A stretch of DNA of 64,000 nt from assembly GCF_006716265.1 (NCBI RefSeq), contig NZ_VFOS01000003.1, positions 177,495-241,494 on the forward strand. Reading direction: 5' to 3'. The position numbers were made by a program, and so were the translations under genes. This stretch comes from Rarobacter faecitabidus. Lineage in GTDB: Bacteria > Actinomycetota > Actinomycetes > Actinomycetales > Cellulomonadaceae. The notes beneath the pieces are model-generated. The model did no database searches. It was not told the DNA's origin and saw only the letters and a program-made list of their open reading frames with translations. This document shows, piece after piece, positions 8,297 to 19,235 of the stretch (position 1 is its first letter; each line of letters starts with the position of its first letter).

Positions 8297-10216
8297 ATGA
8301 AACTCACTAACGGCGCCCGTCCCCGCACCATCGCGCTCGGGCTCGTCCTCACGCTCGCGGCGGCGTTGACACTAGCCGCGCCAGCAGGGGCCACCCCTGG
8401 CACGGGCCAGACTAAGACCATCTCCGGCGTGCTGCGAAACATCGACGGCACCCCCGCCGCAGGTGCGCCCATCACCTACGACAACCACGTGTGCGGCACG
8501 CGAGCCAGCATCTCGGGGACCGCCGACGACTCTGCCAGTGTCCTCACCTCGGCGACGGGGACATTCTCGTTCCCGGCATATGCGGGTCAGTGCTATAGCA
8601 TCACGTCTGCCGAACCACTGCTGGCCGGGGGCAAGGCGCTGATCGCCACGTCATACGCCGCGGGCACGTCTGGGCTGGCGTTCACGAAACTGGACTCAAT
8701 CACGGCCAACATCAAGGTGACCGGCGTCGGTGCCGGCGCCACCGTTGTCGTTGTGATCCGTGTCGAGGGGCCCTACGGCGACACGTGGTATCCCCTCGGA
8801 AGCACGACGACGGATGCCTCGGGCAGCGTTAGCGCGGGCCTGATGAAGGGAATCCGGTACGCCGTGGTGTTGAGCAGTATCGATGACTACTACAGCCAGT
8901 TCATCGGTACCGGCCTGATGCCGCCATCATTCAATGGCGGGCCTGGTAGTTTCACTGCCCCCTCGACGGGTGCGTCATTCACCCAAACGGTTACGCCACG
9001 GAAGTCAACGCCTGTCACCGTGTCATTGACGGGGTTCGACGTGGGCGCGACCGTGTCGGGCAACTCGTTCTCGGCACCCGCCTACAGCGCGTCCGTAACC
9101 TCGGTGACGCCGAACTCCGTCACGCTTCGCGGGCTGCCGCCGGGCCCGACCCAGGTGGTTGCCAGCGGACAATTCGTTGGCAACCCGGTATTCGGCGCAT
9201 CCCCCATCATCCAGGTCGGCGACAACAGCGCGTCGCCACGCGGGGCAGCCATCTCGGGTAGCGCACTGGCAGACGATCTGTCCGGAAACATCATCCTCAC
9301 AACGACGGGTGACCGCCGAATTGGAGGGAAAGTGACTGCCCACGCGACTCTGATCGGCGCGGCCGCACAGCTCCAGGACCTACCCGGCACGAAGGTGACG
9401 TACAGCTGGTTCGGCATGAATATCCTCCTCGGAGGGCTAGGGCTTTCGCCGCTGGGCTCGGGACAGACGCTCACGATTCCTGCGGAACTAGCCCAGTTCA
9501 ACGCGCTCATCGTCGTCGCACACGTGGAATCCCCGGGGCAGCGCGGCAGGACGCAGTTGGGTTACGCCTGGATCAGTCCACTCGTCGGCGCATCGGCGCC
9601 GACCGACGTCATTGCTCAGGGGGTCGTCACCAATCTGGGCGCGGGATTCCCTCCCGTCCCGCAGGTGGCGCCCCGGATTGCCGGATCCGCGGTGGCGGGC
9701 AAGACGCTCACTGCCGCACCGGGGGCGTGGACCGACAGCCCGAGTGCGTTCACGTATAGGTGGCTGCGCGGCGCCAGCCCCATCGCCGGCGCCACCGGCA
9801 AAACTTACAAGGCTTCCGCCGCTGACGTCGGTAAGGCGATCAGCGTACAGGTCACGCCCGTCAAGGCTGGCCACGCCATCGTCGCATTCACGTCGGCGCC
9901 GACCGGGAAGGTCGCCAAGGCGGCCGCGTCGGTCAGCGCGAAACTGGCGAAGAAGTCCGTCAAGACCGGCAAGAAGGCGATCATCACCGTCAAGATCACC
10001 GCCGCGGGCCTCAAGCCCGGCGGCAAGGTGACCGTGAAATTCGGCAAGAAGAAGGTCACCAAGAAACTGGGCAAGAAGGGCACGGTCAAGATCACCTCGC
10101 CCAAACTCAAGAAGGGCAAGGTCAAGGTCGCCATCAGCTACGCCGGCGACAAGGCCACCAAGGCAGCCAAACTCGCCGCCAAGAAGGCCAAGAAACTCAC
10201 CATCACCGTGAAGTAA
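8297..10216 (+). CDS. Secreted surface protein with carboxypeptidase-regulatory-like and basic Ig-like domains (copy 1)
   Basis: This 639-residue protein starts with a clear signal peptide (IALGLVLTLAAALTLAAPAGA, cleavage near residue 35). Next comes TKTISGVLRNIDGTPAAGAP, a carboxypeptidase-regulatory-like beta sandwich, then further beta-rich modules. An Ig-like module (AVAGKTLTAAPGAWTDSPSA, YRWLRG) follows, and finally a Lys-rich domain of about 95 residues (VTVKFGKKKVTKKLGKKG). No sortase motif or membrane tail is seen, so attachment may be by charge to the wall or by no anchor at all. The ATG follows TGGAG. It is followed by a paralogue 62 bases downstream. Function is unknown; adhesion or wall structure is a guess. 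Confidence 0.85.
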   Translation: MKLTNGARPRTIALGLVLTLAAALTLAAPAGATPGTGQTKTISGVLRNIDGTPAAGAPITYDNHVCGTRASISGTADDSASVLTSATGTFSFPAYAGQCYSITSAEPLLAGGKALIATSYAAGTSGLAFTKLDSITANIKVTGVGAGATVVVVIRVEGPYGDTWYPLGSTTTDASGSVSAGLMKGIRYAVVLSSIDDYYSQFIGTGLMPPSFNGGPGSFTAPSTGASFTQTVTPRKSTPVTVSLTGFDVGATVSGNSFSAPAYSASVTSVTPNSVTLRGLPPGPTQVVASGQFVGNPVFGASPIIQVGDNSASPRGAAISGSALADDLSGNIILTTTGDRRIGGKVTAHATLIGAAAQLQDLPGTKVTYSWFGMNILLGGLGLSPLGSGQTLTIPAELAQFNALIVVAHVESPGQRGRTQLGYAWISPLVGASAPTDVIAQGVVTNLGAGFPPVPQVAPRIAGSAVAGKTLTAAPGAWTDSPSAFTYRWLRGASPIAGATGKTYKASAADVGKAISVQVTPVKAGHAIVAFTSAPTGKVAKAAASVSAKLAKKSVKTGKKAIITVKITAAGLKPGGKVTVKFGKKKVTKKLGKKGTVKITSPKLKKGKVKVAISYAGDKATKAAKLAAKKAKKLTITVK

Positions 10217-10225
10217 CACACCAGG

Positions 10226-10251
10226 GAGGGCCTCGGAGTACCCGAACCCTC
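10226..10251 (+). other. Imperfect hairpin between the two surface-protein genes
   Basis: GAGGG and TCGG pair with CCGA and CCCTC around a five-base loop, with a small internal loop. There is no T run, so it is more likely an mRNA-stabilising or attenuating structure than a full terminator. Confidence 0.3.
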
Positions 10252-10278
10252 CGCACATCACCACACCATGGAGCTGAC

Positions 10279-12201
10279 ATGAATATCTCTCACCGCGTTC
10301 GCGCGGGCGCCGTCACCGTCGGGGCGATCCTCGCCCTGGCCGCGACGATGGTCGCGACGCCGGCGCAAGCCACCCCCGGAACGGGCCAGACTCGTTCCAT
10401 CTCGGGCGTCCTGAAGAACTTCGACGGGACTCCGGCATCCGGGGCGACGCTCAACTACGACAACGTCCTGTGCGACGGGTCGGACGACATCGACGGTGCC
10501 GCAGACGACTCATCCACCGTCGTGACGAGCGCCACCGGCACGTTCTCCTTCTTGGCGTACGCCACCCAGTGCTACTCCGTGGGCACCTCCACCGGGCTCT
10601 GGATCAATGGCACGCTGAGCGAGGGAGTAGTCGCGCCCGCCGGTACCAGTAACCTGAACCTCAAGTTGGCCAGCCCCATCGACCTCAACCTGACGCTCAC
10701 TGGTGTGGGTGCGGGAGCGAATGTTGCGCTGCTCCACGTACTCGTTTACAACGGCCTGACGCTGTGGGCACCGGTTGACAGTGGCACCACGGATGCCGCG
10801 GGCAAGGTCACACTGAGCGGTTACAAGGGCTCTCGCTACGCGGTGCGGATCGGCCGCACTGGGGACATCTTCACGCAGTACATTGGCTCGCCCTCGAGCG
10901 ATCCGAAGCTCTCCGGCGGCCCGGGGACGTACACGTCCCCCTCGACCGGCGCGTCCTTCAATCAAACGCTGACTCCGAGCAAGTCGAGCCCCGTCAATCT
11001 GTCGCTGACGGGTGTCGATGCCGGGGCAAACGTGTCTGTCATCAACTGGAACTCGTTCCCGATCTCGGGCGGCACCATAAGCGAGACCACTGCGACCGCC
11101 GGGTCCATCACCCTGCGTGGTGTGAACCCGGGCAGAAACTACATCACCGTCCGCGGCAGCCTTGGCGCCGCGCATGTCTACGGTGAAGCGGTCAACGTGA
11201 ACGTCACGACCAATCCGGCGGCGCCCGTGAACGTCTCGATCAACGCGACCCCGTCCGATGCGTCCCTCTCCTCAGGGAGCAACGCGATCACCACAGTCAG
11301 CGGCTCCACGCGAATCGGTTCCCAGCTCAAGGCCGCGACGACCCTGACGGGGCCCGCGGCGCAATTCGCCGGGCTGCCGTCGACATCCGTGCAGCACTAC
11401 TGGCTGAGCGGACAGTACGGATTGACCGGAGGAAGCCTGCGCCTGCGAGGCGAGGGACCGACGCTGACGGTACCGGCCGATCTCGCGGACGACCAACTGC
11501 TCGTGGTGATGACCATCATCAAGATCCCCGGCTACGATTCCCTGTCCACGCTCGGCATCGCCTGGATCTCACCGCAGCTCGCGCCACTCCTTGGATCAAC
11601 CGTGCTGCCCGCGACGGACATTGCGCCCGGGAACACGCCATTCCCCACGACGATTCCCGCCGTGACGGGAACGGCCGTGGCGGGCAAGACGCTGACGGCC
11701 GCGCCGGGCACATGGTCCGAATCGCCCGCTGGATTCACCTACCGGTGGAGCCGCAATGGCAAGCCGATCGCTGGCGCCACCGCCAGGGCCTACAAGCTGT
11801 CGGCGGCGGACGTCGGCGCGCGAATCGCCGTGACCGTAACCCCGGTCAAGCCCGGCCACAAGATTCTCGGCATCACCTCGGCCCCGACCGGGAAGGTCGC
11901 CAAGGCGGCCGCCTCGGTGAGCGCGAAGGTGGCCAAGAAGTCCGTGAAGAAGGGCAAGAAGGCGACCATCACCGTCAAGGTCACCGCCGCGGGCCTCAAG
12001 CCCAGCGGCAAGGTGACCGTGAAATTCGGCAAGAAGAAGGTCACCAAGAAACTGGGCAAGAAGGGCACGGTCAAGATCACCTCGCCCAAACTCAAGAAGG
12101 GCAAGGTCAAGGTCACCGTCAGCTACGCCGGCGACAAGGCCACCAAGGCAGCCAAACTCGCCGCCAAGAAGGCCAAGAAACTCACAATCACCGTGAAGTA
12201 A
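10279..12201 (+). CDS. Secreted surface protein, tandem paralogue (copy 2)
   Basis: This 640-residue protein has the same plan as its upstream neighbour: signal peptide ending near AQATPGTGQ, a carboxypeptidase-regulatory-like module (RSISGVLKNFDGTPASGAT), central beta modules, an Ig-like module (FTYRWSRNGKPIAGATARAY) and a Lys-rich tail. The central parts of the two proteins differ widely, but the last 95 or so residues differ at only a handful of positions, and the DNA of 10022-10130 and 12004-12112 appears identical, including silent sites. The ATG follows TGGAG. The transcript probably ends at the strong hairpin at 12210. Confidence 0.85.
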   Translation: MNISHRVRAGAVTVGAILALAATMVATPAQATPGTGQTRSISGVLKNFDGTPASGATLNYDNVLCDGSDDIDGAADDSSTVVTSATGTFSFLAYATQCYSVGTSTGLWINGTLSEGVVAPAGTSNLNLKLASPIDLNLTLTGVGAGANVALLHVLVYNGLTLWAPVDSGTTDAAGKVTLSGYKGSRYAVRIGRTGDIFTQYIGSPSSDPKLSGGPGTYTSPSTGASFNQTLTPSKSSPVNLSLTGVDAGANVSVINWNSFPISGGTISETTATAGSITLRGVNPGRNYITVRGSLGAAHVYGEAVNVNVTTNPAAPVNVSINATPSDASLSSGSNAITTVSGSTRIGSQLKAATTLTGPAAQFAGLPSTSVQHYWLSGQYGLTGGSLRLRGEGPTLTVPADLADDQLLVVMTIIKIPGYDSLSTLGIAWISPQLAPLLGSTVLPATDIAPGNTPFPTTIPAVTGTAVAGKTLTAAPGTWSESPAGFTYRWSRNGKPIAGATARAYKLSAADVGARIAVTVTPVKPGHKILGITSAPTGKVAKAAASVSAKVAKKSVKKGKKATITVKVTAAGLKPSGKVTVKFGKKKVTKKLGKKGTVKITSPKLKKGKVKVTVSYAGDKATKAAKLAAKKAKKLTITVK

Positions 12202-12209
12202 CGCAACGT

Positions 12210-12254
12210 GCGGGAGGGGTCCGAGGCATTCGCCTCGGACCCCTCCCGCATTTT
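12210..12254 (+). terminator. Strong intrinsic terminator between convergent genes
   Basis: An 18-bp perfect stem (GCGGGAGGGGTCCGAGGC and its complement) with a four-base ATTC loop is followed by ATTTTC. It lies eight bases after the second surface-protein gene and eight bases before the end of purA on the other strand. The T run is on the plus-strand side, but the stem could stop both transcripts. Confidence 0.92.
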
Positions 12255-12262
12255 CAGTACCG

Positions 12263-13576
<1,314 letters not shown>

Positions 13577-13795
13577 TCACGGTGATTCGCCGGGGCCGGC
13601 GACCGGGTCGAGTGACAGCGCCTCGTATCCTGGGACAGTCTACCGAGCCGGGGCGCGATCGGGCGATAAACGTTCACTTGTTAACCGCGCCCCCTGCCCG
13701 ACCGGCGTCAGCGATCGATGCGTTTACATCGAATTCAAAGGGGAAATCCCTCCCTTCGGCGCGCAACGTTTCGGACAACCGGTTAAAGTCATTCC

Positions 13796-14158
13796 ATGCT
13801 TGAGATCGCCACGTCGCCCACGACAGCGACACTGGTCATTTCTGGCGATCTCGATTTATCGATGCGGGAGCGTTTCCCCGAGGTGGCCGCGCGAGTCGTG
13901 GGCCTGCGTCGCTCCCTGCTCATCATCGACATGTGCCGGGTGCCGTTCATCGACTCGACCGGCGCCGCTTTCCTGATCTCCTTGGCCGATGCCTCGGTCA
14001 AGCGCGGCGCGCAGACCCTACTGCGCGGATGCTCCGACCGGCACCTGTTCGTGCTCGAGGTCTGCGGTGCGCTCGATCTGTTCCGCATCGATCGCGACTT
14101 CGTGTGCCCCACGGTCAGCGTCGACGCGCCCCTGAACGTCGTCCCGGAAGCCGGCTGA
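13796..14158 (+). CDS. STAS-domain anti-sigma factor antagonist
   Basis: This 120-residue protein is a single STAS domain. The strand-helix core TATLVISGDLDLSMRERFPE leads to the phosphorylation-site motif PFIDSTGAAFLISLADA, with the acceptor Ser at residue 54. Proteins of this kind bind an anti-sigma kinase when unphosphorylated and so free a stress sigma factor. It is transcribed convergently with the SpoIIE-type phosphatase next door, which carries an anti-sigma-like ATPase domain. There is no ribosome-binding site; TAAAGT at 13784-13789 six bases before the ATG would give a leaderless message. Confidence 0.88.
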   Translation: MLEIATSPTTATLVISGDLDLSMRERFPEVAARVVGLRRSLLIIDMCRVPFIDSTGAAFLISLADASVKRGAQTLLRGCSDRHLFVLEVCGALDLFRIDRDFVCPTVSVDAPLNVVPEAG

Positions 14159-14291
14159 CCGGGCTGACGACGCTCGCGCCCACAGACGGGTCGGACACGC
14201 ATCTGAGCGGGCGGTGGAGGCAACTGCCGGTGGGGGTTCACCTCGCGCGATGCCCGCAGAGTTCTAGCGCGCATCGCAGTTTGATCGGGCG

Positions 14292-16673
14292 TCAGAGTTC
14301 CGCCCAGACGATCTTTCCGTGCTCCGTCGGCTCGTAACCCCACTGCGCGAGCCGATCGACGATACGCATCCCGAATCCCCCCGAACGATTCGCGTGGCCC
14401 GCCGTCAGCACCGGCGGGGACGGGTTGGCGTCCTCCACTTCGATCCGAACCTTGTCGCCGATCACCAGCGCGCGCAGGCTCAAATGACCCCAGCCGTGGA
14501 TCACGGCGTTGGCAACGAGTTCCGAGGTGACGAGTTCCGCATTCGCCCCGTTGCCCAGGCCCCACTGCTCACACGCCTGCACCACAGCGTGCCGAGCGCG
14601 GGCGATCGAGGCGGATTCGGGCGGCAACGACCATCGGCGGATACGCGGCGCCAGACCGCCCTCGTTACCGCCCGCATTGGGGTCCGGAATGCGCACGATC
14701 ACGAGCGCGACATCGTCCTCCCCCGCACCGCCGAGGATGCCGAGAAGCTCCTCGCCGATGCCGGCCGCATCCAGTCCCTTGGTCTGCAGCAGCCGCGCCT
14801 TGAGCCCTTCCAGCGCGTCCGACAGCGCGGTCTGGCGGCGCTCGATCAGGCCGTCCGTATACAGGACGAGCACATCGCCTGGGCCGAGGATCCGCGAGTG
14901 CGATTCGTGGTTGGCCCTGCCGTAGCCGAGCAGCAGTCCGCCCTTCTCGTCGAGGGCGGTGACCTCGTCCCCGTGCATCCACAGCGGCGGAAGGTGCCCG
15001 GCGCGGGCGTATTCGAGCTTCCACCCCTGGCGCAGTCGCGTGAGCGTGCCGTAGACGGCGCTGGCGGAACGCGGTAGGCGCATCTCATCGGCGAGGTGAT
15101 CCGCCCGGCTCAGCACCACTGCGGGGTCACGCAACTCGAACGCGTACGCCCTGATGACGGAACGAAGCTGGCCCATGGTGGCCGCCGCCTCGATGTCGTG
15201 GCCGACCACGTCACCGATCACGAAGCCAGCCGTGTGCTCGGCGAGCGAGAGCACGTCGAACCAGTCGCCGCCGACCTGGGCGTGCGAGGAGGCGGGGGCG
15301 TAGTAACTCCACACGTCGAGCCCGGCGATGTCGACCTGCTCGGGCAGCATCGCGCGTTGCAGCGCCTCGGCAACGGCGTGCTCGCGCCGGTGCAATTGAG
15401 TGTTCTCGATCGCCATGCCGACACGGCGGACAACGAGGTCGAGGACTGTCACGCCATCGAGCATGACCCCCCACGAGGTGGTTCGCTTGATGCGCGCCGA
15501 CATGCCGAAGACGGTGGTCTCCTCGGAGACGGTCGGCATTGCCGCGGCGAGAACTCCGAGCGGGCCGCGACGACCCGGCAGCGGATAGAGGACCACATCG
15601 CCGAAGTCCCGCCCCTGCGCCGCCAGTCGCGCTCGAAGGTCGCGTGCGAAGTCGCGCGAGGCGGTGTGCGGCAGGTACGCGCCGTCGACGAGGAAGTCGG
15701 TGGGCCCGGTGACCTTGCCGCGCATGATCGCGGCTACCGGATCCTGCACCTCAGTGATCTCCGGCCCTTCGATGACTGTCGTGCCCATGCCGGGGGTTTC
15801 CGAGTCGCCCAGCGCGTCGATCCCCGAGCCGGTTCGTAGCGCGCGGTCGCGCGCCGGTTCGCCGCCCGCCCCCGTGAGCGACTCGGAGTACCGCAATCGG
15901 CACTCGTCCGGGAGGTAGAACCCGAACCAGCCCCCCATGGCCGTCGCGATCACCTTGGAGATGTCGGCGAGAACCTGTGGGCGTTCGAGGTCGATCAGGA
16001 AGTTTGAGACCTCGGCGATCAGGGCGAGGCCGCGACGCTCCTGGCGCTCGGCGATGACCTCGTCGGACGGCGCCGGATGCGCGACGTCCGGGCGATCCAC
16101 CTCAATGAGTTGCAGCCACCACAGTTCGCCCGCCCTGACGGTGCGGCCGCGCAGCGGCGTCAGGCTCAGGTGCCAGGCACGCTCGTTCTCGATTCCGAAC
16201 GAGTCCACCTGCGTCCAGCGGAGCTCGGTGTTAATCGCGACGCCGTCAAGGAGCGCCCTTTCCACCTCCCACGGTCCGGACAGGAAGGTGCACTCGCCGG
16301 TCACGTCGCGCAGCGTCGATCCGAGAATCTGATCGACTGTCTTGTCCGTGTCAAGGAGCAGCGCGCTGTTCGCCCAGACCAACGTGAGACTGCCGCACTC
16401 AGGGGGAAGATTGTCGGCGGTGGGCTCGGCCTTGGACGCGGAAGATCGACGGCGGTATTCGAGCAGGGCGACAGGCGTCGCCAGGTTCTCCAGCCCGGCG
16501 ATCAGGACTCGTTCGAGTCCGTGCCGCAGTTCCGACGCCGAGTACTGCGCCGCGGGCTCGCCCGCGGCATTCGGCTCGCGTCCTGGATCTGTAGAGGTCA
16601 CGCGCTCACGCCCGTCAGATGGGAGCGGAACCTCGAAATGCGGACGCGACACGACATGTTCGCATAGTCTCAC
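14292..16673 (-). CDS. SpoIIE-type PP2C phosphatase with PAS, GAF and anti-sigma HATPase domains
   Basis: This 793-residue multidomain regulator probably works in the cytoplasm. A PAS-like region lies at about 55-200 and a GAF domain at 215-425. The PP2C/SpoIIE phosphatase at 430-660 has its metal-binding Asp residues in QVGGDWFDV (470), VIGDVVGHD (488), LYTDGLIERR (607) and AGEDDVALVIV (653). The C-terminal HATPase (690-793) has the N-box ELVTSELVANAVIHGWG, VEDANPSPP and GGFGMRIVDRL. The phosphatase would dephosphorylate STAS antagonists while the ATPase domain could act as anti-sigma kinase. Two STAS genes flank it. The first start is a GTG at 16673; a GTG 24 codons later is possible. Confidence 0.93.
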   Translation of the reverse strand: MRLCEHVVSRPHFEVPLPSDGRERVTSTDPGREPNAAGEPAAQYSASELRHGLERVLIAGLENLATPVALLEYRRRSSASKAEPTADNLPPECGSLTLVWANSALLLDTDKTVDQILGSTLRDVTGECTFLSGPWEVERALLDGVAINTELRWTQVDSFGIENERAWHLSLTPLRGRTVRAGELWWLQLIEVDRPDVAHPAPSDEVIAERQERRGLALIAEVSNFLIDLERPQVLADISKVIATAMGGWFGFYLPDECRLRYSESLTGAGGEPARDRALRTGSGIDALGDSETPGMGTTVIEGPEITEVQDPVAAIMRGKVTGPTDFLVDGAYLPHTASRDFARDLRARLAAQGRDFGDVVLYPLPGRRGPLGVLAAAMPTVSEETTVFGMSARIKRTTSWGVMLDGVTVLDLVVRRVGMAIENTQLHRREHAVAEALQRAMLPEQVDIAGLDVWSYYAPASSHAQVGGDWFDVLSLAEHTAGFVIGDVVGHDIEAAATMGQLRSVIRAYAFELRDPAVVLSRADHLADEMRLPRSASAVYGTLTRLRQGWKLEYARAGHLPPLWMHGDEVTALDEKGGLLLGYGRANHESHSRILGPGDVLVLYTDGLIERRQTALSDALEGLKARLLQTKGLDAAGIGEELLGILGGAGEDDVALVIVRIPDPNAGGNEGGLAPRIRRWSLPPESASIARARHAVVQACEQWGLGNGANAELVTSELVANAVIHGWGHLSLRALVIGDKVRIEVEDANPSPPVLTAGHANRSGGFGMRIVDRLAQWGYEPTEHGKIVWAEL

Positions 16674-16703
16674 GCCTGGCCCTTCCCGACCAGCCCGTAG
16701 GAC

Positions 16704-16722
16704 AAAGGGGACGATGCCCTTT
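16704..16722. promoter_or_regulatory. Small inverted repeat between divergent SpoIIE and STAS genes
   Basis: AAAGGG and CCCTTT are separated by seven bases, in the short region from which the phosphatase gene (minus) and the second STAS gene (plus) diverge. It could be an operator; a terminator is unlikely at this place. Confidence 0.3.
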
Positions 16723-16775
16723 TAAGTCTCGCGCGAATGATGGATCATAGGTTGAGCAACTCCGAAGGGAATTCC

Positions 16776-17105
16776 ATGAACAATGTCCTTACAGACTTAG
16801 GCGCCAATCCTGGCGCTCTGCACATCATCGTGCAGAGCGACGAGGTACGGGTGCTCCTGACTGGGGAGATCGACGCCGGACTTGCCGGAGAGTTCACTGC
16901 GGCGATTGAGACGATTCGCCGCGAATCCCTTCCGGTCACGCTGGACACCCGCCATGTCACCTTCATGGATTCGTTCGGGGTCGCTTTCGTCTCGCAGATC
17001 GCCATGGCCGGCCCTGGTCCGACCCGCGTCATCCACGCACCGCCAACCGTGAAGTTCCTGCTAGAGGTCACGAACACCTCCGAACTGGTCGAGGTCGTCG
17101 AGTAG
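16776..17105 (+). CDS. STAS-domain anti-sigma factor antagonist (second copy)
   Basis: This 109-residue STAS protein reads DEVRVLLTGEIDAGLAGEFT and VTFMDSFGVAFVSQIA, with a Ser at residue 66 in the phosphorylation position; the usual DST is DSF here. The start is the ATG preceded by GAAGGGA; an ATG 13 codons upstream lacks a site and adds residues not found in the family. It diverges from the SpoIIE-type gene, so the three genes together make a partner-switching set with two antagonists. No sigma factor gene is present in the window. Confidence 0.87.
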   Translation: MNNVLTDLGANPGALHIIVQSDEVRVLLTGEIDAGLAGEFTAAIETIRRESLPVTLDTRHVTFMDSFGVAFVSQIAMAGPGPTRVIHAPPTVKFLLEVTNTSELVEVVE

Positions 17106-17167
17106 TTCGGCGCGCTGGCGCGGCCGCAATCCGCGGCTACCCCTAGCGCTCCAAACCTCAAACTCGC

Positions 17168-17238
17168 GTTCGCGGTGTGAAAGTGCAGTTCGCGGTGTGA
17201 AATACATGTCGGTGAACGGCAATTTCATACGCCGAACC
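17168..17238. repeat. 71-bp dispersed intergenic repeat, copy B
   Basis: GTTCGCGGTGTGAAA occurs twice (17168-17182 and 17188-17202), and TTTCATACGCCGAAC near the end is an inverted third copy, so the element can form a long imperfect hairpin. It aligns without gaps to 1762-1832. It occupies the gap between the second STAS gene and fba, together with the terminator at 17282; I see no gene in that 308-base gap. Confidence 0.7.
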
Positions 17239-17281
17239 GGGACATGTCTCTCACCACAGGGCTGTCAACGGGCTATCAAAC

Positions 17282-17325
17282 GCGAGGAAGGCCCTCACCG
17301 CCAAAGCGGTGAGGGCCTTCCTCGC
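17282..17325 (-). terminator. Strong intrinsic terminator downstream of fba
   Basis: A 20-bp perfect stem (GCGAGGAAGGCCCTCACCGC and its complement) encloses a CAAA loop. On the minus strand it is followed by GTTTGATAG and lies 88 bases past the fba stop, so it most probably ends the fba transcript. It might also serve the STAS gene coming from the other side. Confidence 0.85.
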
Positions 17326-17413
17326 TATCTAGCCGTCCTCAGGCCGAGTTACACAGCGGTCAGCCGCGCCGTCCCCGCCATCCCTGGTCGGTGAGGCGGG
17401 CGCCTCGTCCAAC

Positions 17414-18433
<1,020 letters not shown>

Positions 18434-18535
18434 CTGTGGCGCTCCTGTAGAGATGTGTTGATCAACGGATCACCATCAATTGTCGCAGATTATCGAGCGG
18501 CGCGAGATGGGCCGTTCGACCCCGCCGCCGTGCGG

Positions 18536-19132
18536 CTAGGCAGACGCGAACGAACGCCAGTGGAACATGGCGATCGCGGCGGCCGCACCTGCGTTGATGG
18601 ACCGCGTCGATCCATGCTGGGTGATGTGCCGGATGGTCGATGAGGCGGCGCGGGCCTCCCCGCTCAGTCCGGACGATTCCTCGCCGAACACCAATAGCGC
18701 GCGCGCTGGCGGCTGCCAGCCCTCCATCGGCTCCGAGCCGGGAACGTTATCGATCCCGACTACGGTCAATCCGGCCTCGGCCGCATATCCGGCCAGCGCC
18801 GCGACATCATCGTGATGCTGCACGTGCAGATACCGATCGGTCACCATGGCACCGCGCCGGTTCCATCGGCGGCGGCCCACGATGTGCACGCGGCGAACGC
18901 CGAAGGCATTGGCCGTGCGGACCACGGAGCCGATGTTGAAATCGTGACCCCAGTTCTCGATCGCGATCTGCAGCTCCCGCCCGGTCGACTCGCGAAGAGC
19001 GGCGGAGCGCTCGTCCAATTCCCCGACGATGGCGTCGACGGTCCACCCGCGGAATTCGTCCACGACGTTGCGCGTGTCCCCGTGCTCGACGAGTTCGGGA
19101 TCCAACCGCGGGTCGGTCTCAGGTCCAGGCAT
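18536..19132 (-). CDS. SpoU-family RNA 2'-O-methyltransferase
   Basis: This protein of about 198 residues has the three SPOUT motifs: ENWGHDFNIGSVVRTANAFG (motif 1), ALLVFGEESSGLSGE (motif 2) and STRSINAGAAAAIAMFHW (motif 3). It would methylate a ribose in tRNA or rRNA with S-adenosylmethionine; the target cannot be told from sequence. I chose the ATG giving MPGPETDPRLDPELVEHGDT; ATGs three and nine codons upstream (19141, 19159) are also possible. Long open reading upstream of that is an artefact of GC content. It diverges from the HAD phosphatase gene. Confidence 0.9.
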   Translation of the reverse strand: MPGPETDPRLDPELVEHGDTRNVVDEFRGWTVDAIVGELDERSAALRESTGRELQIAIENWGHDFNIGSVVRTANAFGVRRVHIVGRRRWNRRGAMVTDRYLHVQHHDDVAALAGYAAEAGLTVVGIDNVPGSEPMEGWQPPARALLVFGEESSGLSGEARAASSTIRHITQHGSTRSINAGAAAAIAMFHWRSFASA

Positions 19133-19235
19133 GGCCACCATCGTGCCACGAGGACGCATCGCGAAGTTCACCAGCGCGTCGGCAACCGCGAGTACGCTGG
19201 TGACGGACATCGACCTCGGCGCAAAGGGAACGGCA

